A DNA stretch of 64,000 nt from Omphalotus guepiniiformis. Its lineage: Eukaryota > Basidiomycota > Agaricomycetes > Agaricales > Omphalotaceae. The position numbers and the translations under genes are program-made. Below are positions 46,151 through 57,657 of the stretch, in pieces. The stretch covers positions 1,922,001-1,986,000 of the forward strand of contig JAQOOI010000022.1 in assembly GCA_028554645.1 (NCBI GenBank). Reading direction: 5' to 3'. The notes under the pieces were generated by a model, which was not told the origin of the DNA, made no database searches, and saw only the letters and a list, made by a program, of their open reading frames with translations. Each line of letters begins with the position of its first letter. Within the stretch, counting starts at the first letter, position 1.

Positions 46151-46281
46151 TTCAAGAACTAAGAGAACGTATTTAAGTCTATCTGCCGCGGGGAGCGGCC
46201 CGCCATGATCTTATCGGTCAACACAATTTCTCTGTTATATTTCAAACTTGTACATATTCATTGTACCTATGTATCACATAT

Positions 46282-46821
46282 CTAGTACGCCGCGATGGCC
46301 TCAATTTCAACATCCACATCATTTGGCAGCTTGCCCGCCTGGATGCAAGTTCTTGCAGGTTTAGGACTCGGTATTATCTGTGCATTTCGTTCAGAGTACA
46401 AGACCGAGCGGGAACAGATCTCATCATACCTTTTCATACACTTCATTCATCGCAGAGAAGTTGTCCATGTCCTTCAAATACACGTTGACTTTCACAACCT
46501 TGTCCCATGATGAGCCGGAAGCAGCGAGAACATTCCCGAGGTTTTTTAAGCACTGTGCCTAACGTATACGTGATTGATTAGCTGAGTGAAAAGAAGATGG
46601 GAGAGAAAGATGAATCACAGTGTGCTCCTGAATACCTCCTTCCACAAGTTTCCCTTCCTTGTCCACCGGAGTCTGACCGCTGAGGAAGATGAGGCCAGGA
46701 ACCTTGGTGGCGTGAGCTAAAACAGAAGGTGAATTAGATGTTGATGCGCTATATCAGAATACTTACAGAGGATACGAGTGAAGGTAGAGTTTTCCGAGCT
46801 GTTGATACGTTCGACAGACAT
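46282..46821 (-). CDS. RidA/YjgF family enamine/imine deaminase
   Basis: Members of this family hydrolyse reactive 2-aminoacrylate and related imines made by PLP dehydratases. The product starts MSVERINSSENSTFTRIL and continues HATKVPGLIFLSGQTPVDKE, EGGIQEHTAQCLKNLGNVLA and SWDKVVKVNVYLKDMDNFSA, then MNEVYEKV. The last exon reads KPARTCIQAGKLPNDVDVEI and ends EAIAAY-stop. The RTC segment holds the conserved Arg that binds the carboxylate. About 130 residues with three or four introns. The start ATG 46819-46821 matches the family start. No presequence is seen, so it is probably cytosolic. The neighbouring D-serine dehydratase makes its substrate, which supports a functional link. Confidence 0.92.
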
Positions 46822-47101
46822 TGTAGAAGGGGCGAAGGACAAACGCAAAGATCGGGCCCTGATAAACATTCCCTCGGCCAAGCGGCCCGGGCGAATCAAA
46901 ATGGGCTGACATAAGCAATTGATCACTCTTTTCTTATCTTTTGTTGAACCGCGGCCATTTCACCCGTGCAATGCAGTCGGCCAAGCGCCCACCATCGAAT
47001 CCACCGGACCGATTTCATTTATGGTATAGATAAACAATGTCGAGGTATATATACCGTACTTTCTTCGGGAACTTGCTTCTTTACTCCCCAGTCTCGCCGC
47101 C

Positions 47102-49472
47102 ATGGAAAAAAAGACTGACATTTCTGGTGTGCAAATTGACCTCGATACCCTCGAGAAGCCGTTCAGCACCACGGATGTATCGGACTTGGAGCGCTCAACG
47201 GTTATTGACCCTGTTATTCAGCGTAGTTTGCTTCGCAAATGCGACTGGTTCATTTTGCCACCCTTGACGTTCATGTGAGTATGCTCAGTGTTATTTGGAG
47301 AATTTATCTGAAAGATATCTACGCGTCAGGTACCTTTGCAATGCGCTTGACAAGGGAAATGTCTCCAATGCCGAAACAGATGGTTGGGACAAAGATATAG
47401 GCTCGGCCTGTATCTCTCGTATACTGTTTCTGATAGCCTTCGTAGGATATAGGCCTAGTTGGAGATCAGGTTGGAAAATATACCTCTGAATGAAATTTCC
47501 CGCTAATGATGATATAGTATTACCTCCTAGTGATGATATTCTACGTGAGTTTCTGTTCATGGTTATTCACACCATGTCGCTGAAGCACCCATAGGTCCCG
47601 TTCTGTCTGTAAGTATAACGCAAGATACGATATATTCTATTCTCTAACCAATTTCTAGCTTTGGGACACCTATCTCTCTTCTTGTGAAAAGGTTTTCTGC
47701 CGCTCGCGTCCTACCTCTTATGATGATTGGATTTGGAGTGTTCATATCCCATTGACGTGTAGGAGCTATCTTCTGACATCGCCATAGGGAGCAATGTCAG
47801 TGCAGCCCCATAGTGCCGTTATTCTGTAAGATCACATGGCTGACTAGTGAATATCTTCAGGTCTCTCTTCACCAGCATTGCAAAGAACTTCTCCGGTACG
47901 TTCATTGTTATGTCATATTTATAGGATAACGCGTCCTCATGACCCCCCTAGAGATCTTTGCTATCCGATGGTTTTTGGGCATTTTCGAGAGCGCCATGCT
48001 GCCAGGAGTCGTAAGTCGGTCATTGATAGCCGCTATTCAATCTAATTCGACTCGTGATGCGTTTTAGGTCTATTACCTTTCAACATTCTATAGACGTGGC
48101 GAGTTAGCCTCCCGCGTCGGACTGTTTTATGCTGCGGCAGCCATTGCAGGAGCATTCTCAGGTCAGTCCATTGGATCCCGGTTCAAAACAGATCGCTTAT
48201 TTGGCTCTGCTACAGGTCTCATCGCTTTTGGTACTTTTCAAATCCACAACCCAAAGTATCATTCATGGCAATACCTATTTTGGATCGAAGGTACGGATAA
48301 AGATCAAGGTGTCGTGGTGCACCACAAGCACTTACGCTAGTCGAGTTCAGGTGCTGGAACTGTAGGCTTTGCTATCTTTGCATTCTTTTGGCTTCCCCGC
48401 TCTTCGGAAACATGGTGGATACTTACAGAACAAGAGAAAGCTGTCGCCCGCGCCCGTATACTTGATGATTCTTCAGTCACGATCAATGAGAAACTTAGCA
48501 TTCGAGACGCGTTCCGACCTTTCAAAGATCCTTTGTACTGGGTTTGGGCTATGATTAGCTTGTCGCTTGGTGTTCCACTCGCTAGCGTCAACAATTTCTT
48601 GCCACAGATCGTCTCTAGTCTTGGATACTCGACGGTTAAAACCAATTTGTATACTGTAGCCCCAAATATTGTTGGTGGGTGCCAGTCGCTTGGTGGTTTC
48701 AATGCTGTTTCATCTGATGGGATATGTATAGGAACTGTGGCACTGTTGGTCTTGACGTTCTCTTCCGACTTCTTTCGGGAGCGTACCATTCACATCTGTA
48801 TCCCCCTGGCCGTTACCTTGATTGGCTTCATCGTACTCGGATGCATCGACCGGATTGCCCATCGTGGTGTAGCATATTTTGCTTGCTTCTTGCTTACTAT
48901 GGGGGTAAGTGTTGTGGACTTCTTGACTTCGGCGAATGGTGGTAACTTTGCTCACTGGTAGGCCTCGGCACCATCTGTACTGGTTGCCACTTGGTATAAT
49001 AACAATACGCCACAAGAATCACGGCGAGCTGTAGTTACTGCAGTGATGGGTAAGGTGATTTTGATTGTGAAATTCTCGCCTGTACTGAGTGCCCTGTCTT
49101 TCACAGTCGCTCTTGCCAATGCCGCTGGCCTCATTTCTACTAATGTTTTCCGGGCACAAGACGAACCGAAATACGTCCCAGCGTTGGCGACTTCCGGTGA
49201 GTTCTACGTATCTTCATTGATGAAAGTTTTTTAATGCTGTCTACAAGCTGCTTTCGGTGGCCTATGCTTGCTGATGGTGGCTGGGTAAGCCCTTTTCCCC
49301 CTTCGATTGGCATCTGTGACTGACACTGCAATCGTGTAGGACTGGTCTTTGGATGCGCTGGGAGAACAGAAGACGAAACAAAGAGCAGGGAGTGAACTTG
49401 ACTGCTCGTGACGTCCCTACTGAAACTTTGAGCGAAGGCCCAGCCAATCCTTCCTTCCGATATATGTATTGA
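47102..49472 (+). CDS. MFS transporter of the DAL5 (allantoate permease / ACS) family
   Basis: A 12-helix major facilitator of the anion:cation symporter family, whose fungal members take up allantoate, nicotinate, small peptides and other carboxylates. Exons give MEKKTDISGVQIDLDTLEKP, CDWFILPPLTFMYLCNALDK, GNVSNAETDG, GDQYYLLVMIFYVPF, FAIRWFLGIFESAMLPGVVY, YLSTFYRRGELASRVGLFYA, LFWIEGAGTVGFAIFAFFWL, LGVPLASVNNFLPQIVSSLG, WYNNNTPQESRRAVVTAVMV and ANAAGLISTNVFR. The NNTPQESRR and RWFLGIFES blocks are typical. It ends NPSFRYMY-stop. About twelve short introns. One (47401-47452) seems to use GC..AG within a direct repeat. It is divergent from RidA (280 bp). Confidence 0.92.
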
Positions 49473-49929
49473 ACGATCTGATTACCCATGGTATTATATG
49501 AATTTTCTACAGATCAAATGTTTCTACCCTACAAAATCCGCCCAGTTGCATCTCTGCAGTGAGTGTAAATCTGCACAGGCAAGTTGCCTAGAAGAAATCT
49601 GCAGAGTTAAGAACGTTAAATAAATACAATAACATGTTAACAGAATATGGATATGGATATGTAATTTGTACTAATGGAAGAATGTATGAAGGTAATGTCT
49701 ACGAACTACAGTCTTTTGAAATGAACGGCTAAATGCAAATGATTTGATGGAAAAAGCTAGGGAAGGAATGAGATGGTATACGAAAGCAGATCTGGAAGGG
49801 GTGTTTTTACAACGGGATGTTTGTTTGAAGTTCATAGACAAGAAAGGATTGTGAGTGAATATGAGAACGCAAAGTACGGCCAAGTGAAACCTAAAACCAG
49901 AGAAAATTCAGAGGAAATACAAGCAAATG
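49473..49929. other. Intergenic region between the MFS and GT31 stops (convergent)
   Basis: About 460 bp of 3' flanks. An AT-rich run with ATAACATG, ATATGGATATGGATATG (near 49630-49665) is a short repeat. No gene is visible. Confidence 0.45.
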
Positions 49930-52336
49930 CTACCGATGCCGGTGCTTCACTACTCCTGAATACGTTGTCGACGACATACGCTCCGTAGATCCTGTAGTTT
50001 TATGGCCGACAGACCATAATCCACTTATCTGCCTGTGCATCTCAGCTTCTGTAACATCCTCGCCCTCCAGCAATGCCAGAGCAGTCTCCAAAAACCACAT
50101 ATTCTTTTTAATGAAATGCACCACAATCGTTCCTCCGACACGCTTTCCTTCATATCGTGTATTTCGACCTTCCCGATTTGTCCAAGCAGAAGAAGGCGTT
50201 AACGCTGTGCGTGGTCTGCTTGGGGCGGTAGGAGAAGATGTATACGATTCAGGCCGCAGCAAGCTCATCTCGCTCCCCTCAACTAGAGCTTCGAGACTTT
50301 GGGGGACGGTTAATTCTGGTGAGGGAGGAGAGTAACGGACTCGGAAGGTTGACACGCTGGAGTGTGCCCAGGATGGAGGTGTCGGGCCAAGTGGAGTCAG
50401 AAGGTCAACGAGATCGAGTTCGGTCGCGTGCGCTTCAGAGGATGAATGGGGAGATGATGTGGATGAAGTATGTGGATCAGAAGTTTTTGAGTGCGATGAG
50501 AGTCCAGGGTTGCGAAGATGTCGTAAAGCTGAAGCCATGTATTTTCGGACACGCGATACTTCGGATGGAAATAGAAAACCGTGTGCGTAACTGCTCGACA
50601 AAGACGTGAGTAGACATTCAGTAGCAAAGGAGTATGACCGTAAACTGTTCCTGCCCTTGGATGATCATATATCCAGCATCTCTCACTGATCCACCGCACT
50701 CGTTCTGCTTGAGGGTGCATCTTCATCCATCTAGCTGTTTGCTTATCTTCCGCGCCGTGGGTCAAATCTTTAACGGATGGATCACGGGCTACCCAATCGA
50801 CGAGACTCCAACTGAGTGCATACAGTTCACCAGCCATAAAACGATGTAAGCGATTTGTGACAAGGTACCCCCAGTAGATCAACGGATCTTGATCTTGGTT
50901 AGAAACCGGTAGAGTCTGAGCGAACTGACGATATGGACCTCGTCCCGCCGAGCCTCCTGACGTGTTCTGGGTCTGTAAATGGGCATGAAACAAAGAAGCT
51001 ACAGAAGGAGCATTGGCCTCGGGGGAAAGTTTGGCGTGCAACTCTACCCTCAATCTAGCCTCGAGCTCAGCGAGCATAAGAAAAGCATCATCGTCCACCT
51101 TGACGACGTAATCCGGCCTGACCCATGGCTTAGGCTGGCCAGAAGATAGATCCTGCCATGCATGTAGGGAGTCGTGCGAAGCGAGTGGAGGAGGTGGCGT
51201 GGACGCGTTCGAGTAAGAATAGAAAGGTGGGGGAACGGTGGAGTTGACATAGACAGGTGGGACCCAGGCATTCATAGACGCCCAGGAAAAGTAAGTATGT
51301 GTCTTTCCGGCGTTCATGTTTTCCGTCATAGGAAGAATGACGATGTCATGATATTCTGTACAAGCAATTGAATGAAGAGTGCCAATCGAAAATTGAATAG
51401 ACAAACCTTCCATCTCGAGCTTGATCCGCCTTTCCCACTCTCCTTGAGGCTGGCCAAGGATGAACCGGACCACGGTCCGAGAGGTGCCTGCACCATCGTC
51501 GCCAGAACCAGCGCCGTCTCTGCTTCGAGGATGTGAAGCCCATGTAGAACGTACAAGCGCTCGCCGCTCGTAGGCAGTATCGGTAGAAAAAACACCAATG
51601 AAAAGGCCGGCAGGAGGCAGAGAATCGAGCTCGTCGTGAGGGAACGAAGGAGTCATTGCATCTATGGAATGATTATGGTAGGGATCACTATACAATAGTG
51701 GATCGTGTATGTCGGGAGGGGAGTTCATGTAGGGTAAGGAGCAATACCCGCGCCATGGAAGTGGATCCTTGTCCGGATTAAGGATATACATTAGTAGAAA
51801 AGTAAGGCAGACAGCGAATAAAGAAAGCAGGATGAGAGACAAGACCTGAAAGAGGGCCGCAATTAGATATGAACATGACTTTGGAAGAGAGCCCAACACA
51901 CGATGGTAATCGGTTGCCTTGGAAAGAGTGGATGTCTCACAAGCCTTCTCGTCCATTTCTTCACAAACCGCCACAAACGACCTTCTCTTTTGCGCCGCCT
52001 CCGAGCAGGCTGCCACCATCTCCTGTTGTCCTGCTGCCACGAAGAGTCCCTGTTCGTGAAGAAGGCTGGGGGAGGCTCGCTGTCTGACTCTGAGAAATGT
52101 GTTGAGATGAGAAACTGGGGAAGAGGAGAGGAAGAACGAGAGATATCTGGAGAAGAAGAAGGGGTAGAAGAAAGAGAAGAAGGAGCAGAAGGAGCAGAAG
52201 GAGGAAGAAGAAAGTTTGAACGACGAGAAAGATGGACTGGACGGGGTGTATGCGCAGAATCAGAACTTGAAAGACTGTCGTAGTCGTCTGAAACTGGTGA
52301 GCTTGGACGTCTTGCGCCTTCAACAGAGCTGGCCAT
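49930..52336 (-). CDS. GT31-type galactosyltransferase-like glycosyltransferase
   Basis: A type II Golgi glycosyltransferase. The cytoplasmic N-terminus is Ser/Pro rich and ends in a basic cluster (WQPARRRRKREGRLWRFVKK). One membrane anchor follows (VLSLILLSLFAVCLTFLLMYI). The lumenal domain has GLFIGVFSTDTAYERRALVRS TW, RFILGQP, the beta-strand and metal motif YVVKVDDDAFLMLAEL (DDD), and YWGYLVTNRLHRFMAGELYA. Late blocks are DKQTARWMKMHPQAERVRWI and a final part with HFIKKNMWFLETALALL, ending YSGVVKHRHR-stop. About 700 residues. The DDD motif and the GxFSxxxxxxRR start identify family GT31. Sugar donor and acceptor are unknown. A GST-like gene lies upstream on the same strand. Confidence 0.85.
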
Positions 52337-52420
52337 TTCTTGAGATGACAGTCAGTTGGAGTCTCTACTTTTATTCAGTCACGTGTGCTAATATTACATA
52401 TATTATTTTTAGTTACAGAG

Positions 52421-53758
52421 TCAGTGCAATCCGTTCGCATATACTTTCTTCCAGCTTGCTCTCTCCTTCATTGCTTCCCAGAATACTGCAAGTTTGTTCT
52501 TATTCTCGTTCTCTTCTGCTTTCTTAGGGAGCACCAATCCACCACCCATACGCTTCTCCAGTTTTGAAATAGCCGTAGTTCCATCGTCTGCTGCAGTGCC
52601 GCCTGATAAATGCACCACGCTTGTCAACCATGCCGCCAAGTGGACGTCGGCAAGAGAAAACTGTTCTCCTAATCCCATTATCAGTCAAGCTATTGAGATC
52701 AAAGTAGTTGGGAACTACCAAGCACGTATGGCCCAATCATTTCTCCGTTCAGTTGGGACACGGTTTTGGGCAAGTCCACCTCCCATGTACTTTTCGCCGT
52801 ATCCAAGTAATCTTTCCGTCTCGCCTTGGCATCCGCATCCAGTTCCGCATTCGGAATATTGGCTTTCTCAGCAACTGAAAGTAATATTTCCGTGGCCTCC
52901 TTCTTCGTCTTCCAAAACGCTTGCACTTTCTCAGAAACATGTATTTCTCCACTGGCAGCATCTGCAAGGTACTGAGTTAGCGCAACATGCTTCCCCTTCA
53001 AAAATGAGGTCAACAAGTCGGCATGAGCGCGTAAGGAAGCATCGTCTTTGGCATTCATATATGCCAAAGTCGTAGGGTTCGCACTGTCGGAGTGCAGGAG
53101 ATCCTCAATGATCGACTTAGATATTGCGGAGAAAGCGACCGTCGCGGGTGCGAGGGATGGGGCAGGCGCACGTGAGGTTGTATTCGTGTGCGAGGAGGCT
53201 GAGCGCGATTTATCGAGGAACTCGACGATTTTCTGTGGAGAGCAGTCTGTCACTACTGATCAAGAACACAAGTAATGGTGACTTACAGAGGTCTCAGTGA
53301 TGGGCTTGTAACGACTTTCTACATCTTCAGAAAGCGTCTTCTGGAGAGGAACCACGAGCGTAGGCACAGAGGCTGGAAGGCAACCTCACGCTTAATGACT
53401 AGCGATATTGTACAGTAGTGATTTCACCTTTCAGATTAAGGCGAAGGTAAGAAGGCCCAAAGTTCTCGCCTCTAGCTATGGACAAGACATGAGACGAGAA
53501 TTACCAAGGTGGTGGAAACTCACCGAGGTTGACGATCTTGAGATCCAGCTCATCGTCTCCATACCCCTTCTCCACTCTGCCTCCCGAATAGATGTCAGAT
53601 GGAAACGATTACAGCTAGAGGTTTCCTACAATGTCAAAAGGACTGGAAACAAGACAACCATCAACTCCAATCGAAGGCAAATTCTGCTTTGACTTACCTG
53701 CAGAGGACCAAACTGAAGAAGGAGAGTAGTAGAGAACAGCTTTAGGAATATTTGACAT
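52421..53758 (-). CDS. Glutathione S-transferase-like protein
   Basis: A cytosolic GST-fold protein. The first exon is MSNIPKAVLYYSPSSVWSSA; the second gives YGDDELDLKIVNLGEGENFG and SYLRLNLKASVPTLVVPL, a thioredoxin-like domain with the cis-Pro in VPTL. TSKIVEFLDKSRS follows, the usual substrate-side contact. The C-terminal helical domain includes SFLKGKHVALTQYLADAASG, TWEVDLPKTVSQLNGEMI, GPYVLGEQFSLADVHLAAWL and ends KKVYANGLH-stop. About 370 residues, longer than standard GSTs because of insertions in the helical part. The SLADVHLAAW block is a GST signature. The start is divergent from SGT1 (about 190 bp). Confidence 0.82.
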
Positions 53759-53945
53759 TTTGGAGCAGAATCAAAGAGTGATTAGAATTCACATCAGTGA
53801 CGTCGCTATGTACCAGACTTGCAGCTTTGTCGCCCAAAAAGGGCATAAGCTACAAAAGTGTCACAAATCACGTGATATACACGTGTAGATGTCACGTAGA
53901 AACTACTCGAACCCCGCCTTCCACGGGCGCTAATTCACTCTTACC

Positions 53946-54704
53946 ATGGCCACTCCAAGGTACGCAGTGCCCCCTCATCTAAATGTAATACATCTGATGT
54001 TCTCCAAGATACGAGTACTATGAAAGTGATGAGCGTACCACCGTATCCGTGTTCGATCGTGGTGCTGACCCAGAAAAGGTGTCCGTCAACTTTGAACCAA
54101 GAAAGGTATACTACTTCCTGTCATATTCTACGGTGCACTCATTGTTGGTTTTCAAAACAGGTCACCTACACCCATCAAGATAAGATTCTTGTTCTTGAGC
54201 CACTCAAGGGTCAGATAAACCCGGGCGCTTCTGAATTCACAGTGGGGAAGGTAAAGGTGGAACTTCGCCTGGCCAAAGCTTCACACGGGAGATGGGGAGG
54301 CCTTGTTGGCGATAGCCCAGATCGTAAGTTATTTCTTCCTGTCAGTCCTGCGAGACATAATCTTTGCCCCAATTGCAGCTTTGGCTCAATCTGCTGCCCC
54401 CTCGTCTCCTACGTCTCATGTCTCCTCTAAAACAAGAAAGAATTGGGAAGGTATAACCTCCAATATACTTGCTGCCGAGAAAGAGAAGACGCTTGAGGAG
54501 GATCCAAATATCGGAGGCGATAGTGCTGTCAATCCCTTCTTCCAAAAAATCTTTGCCGATGCAGACGAAGATACCAGGCGCGCGATGATAAAGAGCTATA
54601 CGGAAAGTGGTGGTACGACCTTGAGCACGAACTGGGATGAGGTGAAGAAGTCAAAAGTGGATGTCAAGCCTCCCGAGGGCCAGGAATGGAAGAAATGGAG
54701 CTAA
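53946..54704 (+). CDS. SGT1: SGT1-type co-chaperone (CS and SGS domains)
   Basis: SGT1 couples HSP90 to SCF ubiquitin ligase and kinetochore assembly. The product begins MATPRYEYYESDERTTVSVF, then DRGADPEKVSVNFEPRKVTY, KILVLEPLKGQINPGASEFT and GKVKVELRLAKASHGRWGGL: a CS domain at the very N-terminus. After a short linker comes the SGS domain: NWEGITSNILAAEKEKTLEE, NPFFQKIFADADEDTRRAMI, KSYTESGGTTLSTNWDEVKK and PEGQEWKKWS-stop. There is no TPR domain, which plant, human and budding yeast SGT1 carry at the N-terminus. About 205 residues. The first intron follows only 14 coding bases, so no TPR can fit between this start and the divergent GST gene. Confidence 0.9.
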
Positions 54705-54976
54705 TTGAATACAAAGGAAGTTTTGTCGCCTTGTCTTTCTCACTCAGGATTGTTGTTTCCATATCCCTTGCTTTCGTTGTAATTGAATGTCGAATCTAAT
54801 CAAAGAAGGATATCACACGTCTCTAGTGTGACGTTGAAATTTATGGAATTAAATGCAATTATTATCTACAAACTTTTGAGAAGGAGTCACAAGCTCACCG
54901 ATGTGGCTTATCGTGATCAGGCCAAGGCTTATATAAATCTGCTCTACGACCAGCTTAAAACGAGTTCCCAAAATCA

Positions 54977-55654
54977 ATGTCGAGGTTAACCCTCGTCGTA
55001 GCGGCTACCAGAACAAATGGCATAGGCCAAGAAGGTCGACTTCCATGGAGGCTGCCAAAAGAAATGGCGTACTTTTCTCGAGTCACCTCCAATGCACCAG
55101 AGGGCACAAAGAATGCAGTGATTATGGGGCGTAATACATGGGACAGCATCCCAGCCAAGTTTAGACCTCTGCCCAACAGAACGAATATCGTAGTCAGTCG
55201 CAAGGCAAGCTACGATTTGTGAGTCTCCAGTCTGTGTCTATGAATACGGATGACAATTGTCGTGCACAGAGGTCAATCGACGACACCAGCATATCTTCAT
55301 CACGATCTTGCTTCAGCTATCGCCCGTCTTCGCAACAGTACAGAGCCCATTCACCGAATATTTCTCATTGGAGGCGCGATGCTGTATTCCGAAAGTCTCG
55401 CGTTGCCCTCCTCTTCACCCGTCGCGTTTGTGGACAGGATTCTACTCACACGCATTATTTCACCTCCGTTTGACCACTGCGACGTTTTCATGCCGGACTT
55501 TCTGGGTGAATGGTTGGGGTCGAAAGATGACAACGGGTGGAAGAGAGTGACAAGTGAAGGACTCAGTAAATGGGTAGGATTCGAGGTTCCAGACGGTGTC
55601 CAAGAAGAGAATGGTGTACAGTACGAGTTCCAACTTTGGTTTCGCGAGTCTTAG
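54977..55654 (+). CDS. DFR1: Dihydrofolate reductase
   Basis: This enzyme reduces dihydrofolate to tetrahydrofolate with NADPH for thymidylate and purine synthesis. The product starts MSRLTLVVAATRTNGIGQEG and continues RLPWRLPKEMAYFSRVTS, with the active-site LPWRLPKE block. Then NAVIMGRNTWDSIPAKFRPL, PNRTNIVVSR, and after one intron FLIGGAMLYSESLALP and VDRILLTRI. The end reads VQYEFQLWFRES-stop. One intron (55219 to about 55269). About 205 residues, the normal eukaryotic size. The GG of LIGGAMLYSE is the cofactor-binding pair. It follows SGT1 on the same strand by about 270 bp. Confidence 0.94.
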
Positions 55655-55750
55655 TACCCCAATGCTACTCCATCCAGACTAGTTTCCTCCACATATCATC
55701 CCGTCCGTGAAACAAGCTTGCGATACATATATGTTGGACGAGATATTTTT

Positions 55751-56046
55751 TCATCCTTGCCGCTATAGACAATTATGTACGGTGTCAGTGTCATTCTAAC
55801 GAGACCAGAAATTGTTGCATGTACCTGCTTGTGTTTGGGATTCTTGGAGCATACAATATATACCCTGCCCTTCCGCCTAACGATATTACAACCATCGCAC
55901 ATGAGCTTCACTGAGGACCGAACTTTCATGCCTCTCGCATGCTGAGTTAAATGTGGTCGATGGACATGCAAAGCTGAAAGAGAGTGAGACTGAGACCCAA
56001 ACCGAGCCAACAGCGGCCGGCTAGAAGCTAGCAGAGCACGAAACAT
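55751..56046 (-). CDS. Mitochondrial large-subunit ribosomal protein bL36m
   Basis: A small zinc-binding ribosomal protein of bacterial origin. The N-terminus [20 protein letters not shown] is a typical mitochondrial targeting peptide. The mature part is [20 protein letters not shown] and [15 protein letters not shown], with the C-x2-C...C...H zinc pattern. A single intron (about 55766-55832) follows KHKQ and the last exon is RQG-stop. Without splicing the frame would run on with a non-conserved tail, so the intron is well supported. An ATG 36 nt upstream is in frame but adds only hydrophilic sequence. Divergent from the SLC35-like gene by about 150 bp. Confidence 0.92.
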
Positions 56047-56193
56047 TTTGGTGGAAGAAGAAGAAGGCCGGTCAACCCGCAAAGGCAGTTACTGAAAAGG
56101 GCACAATATGCGGCAAAACATGGATAGAGACTTTATGTCCTTACAGCCTTCACAGCCTACATACATCTCTTCTAGTCGCTTTCTACCTTCATA

Positions 56194-57657
56194 ATGACAC
56201 CCGGCGTGTCGTTGACGGCTTGGGGAGGGCCACTGGCAATAGCAGTCTTCACTGTCACCCTCTTCTCATTCGTCGCTGAGAGTGAACTTACGGAGGTTTC
56301 AGCTTTTCTGTCCGAGGTTGTGCAGTCACTGATGCGCTTTCCTTTTATCAGTATGTCCAAACGACATTGAATTATAGACAACCATTCTTCTTGTTGTATG
56401 TATCCAGGCATTCCAATCGATTTCTCGCTAAAGGACTGCTTTCAGTTACGTCGTTCACTCATCATTTATCATATCATTGCCCTGTCACCTCCTCTATCTG
56501 GCTTTTACGTCCTCGCATTCAACGTCGGCCTTTTTAAAAGGATTAAGACTCGCTACTACCCAACACTTGACACCTATAGATGCATCTAGAACTACTACCT
56601 CAGTCCAATTTCCCGTATTCAAATCTCTGCGTCTTATCCTTGCCCTTACTACTGGAATCACCATACCGGCGCTGCTCTGGTTTGCAGCTATTACTTTAGC
56701 CTCGTAAGTCTCTGCTGTCCCTATCAACTCCCTATCGCTCATTCGTCAATTCGTGCGCAGTGTTAGTGATGTAACTGGTGCCTCACGTTTCCATTAGTCA
56801 CCTTATTCTTGGGTACTCATAGACTTTAATTCAGCTATATGGAATACAAATGCCTTTTTCGCATATGTACTTTCCGTCAAGGTTTTTGGGCTAAAGTGGG
56901 AGTCTCGGAAGCTCGGAGCAGTAATGCTTGCGACCCTGGGTGTTCTTGCTGTAGTCTATGGCGGCAGTTCCGCCTCAGTCACCAGTGAAGACTCTGCCTC
57001 CACCAAGTCCTTCATTCCGCCTTCCGCTCCTCTAATGGGCGATGTACTCACCGCCATAGCTTCTGTAGGTTATGCCGGTTATCAGGTCTTCTACAAGAAG
57101 TACGCGGCCTTAGCGTCGGACCCAGAGCGCGCTTCGGACACCCAATATGAAGCACTGCCTTCATCTGGAGACGCTGAATCTCTTGAGGCAGACCGCAGCT
57201 TGCTACATACCGCAGATTTGATCTATCCACCACCATTTGGACTTCACTCTAATCTGTTGACTTCTGCTATTGGCGCGTGCACGTTGACTCTTCTTTGGAT
57301 TCCGCTACCACTACTTCACTATCTCGACATTGAGCGTTTTGTTCTACCTTCAGACGCCAAAACAACCGCTGTCATTGCAGCTATTGCTTTGAGTGGATCT
57401 CTGTTCAATGCGGGATTTATGGTACGCGTTGCCTTTAATACCATCACGTCGTGCACTAGCTAAATTTCGCTTGTCAGGTACTGTTGGGAATGTGGGGTCC
57501 TATCATCACGTCAGTTGGAGGGCTGTTGACAATCGTCCTAGTGTTCCTATCGGATGTGTTAACAGGGGCTACCGAAACCTTGACGGTCTGGAGTGTCGTT
57601 GGTTCTGCGACTATTGTCGTTGCTTTCGGAATACTAGCCTACGATATGCTCAGATAA
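56194..57657 (+). CDS. SLC35F/EamA-type drug-metabolite or nucleotide-sugar transporter
   Basis: A polytopic DMT-superfamily transporter. It begins MTPGVSLTAWGGPLAIAVFT, with YVQTTLNYRQPFFLLYVSHS-like sequence next, the start seen in SLC35F5/THI74-like proteins. Later blocks are LRLILALTTGITIPALLWFA, VSDVTAIWNTNAFFAYVLSV, GLKWESRKLGAVMLATLGVL, a hydrophilic loop with PERASDTQYEAL, HSNLLTSAIGACTLTLLWIP, LSGSLFNAGFMVLLGMWGPI and LTVWSVVGSATIVVAFGILA, ending YDMLR-stop. About ten helices in about 420 residues. The substrate cannot be told from sequence. Exon borders in the first 400 bp are approximate. Confidence 0.82.

Noticed and set aside
51903..52323. Open frames on both strands within the GT31 N-terminal region
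   Set aside because: Shadow frames over a Ser/Pro-rich coding exon. The GT31 frame alone leads into a membrane anchor and catalytic motifs.
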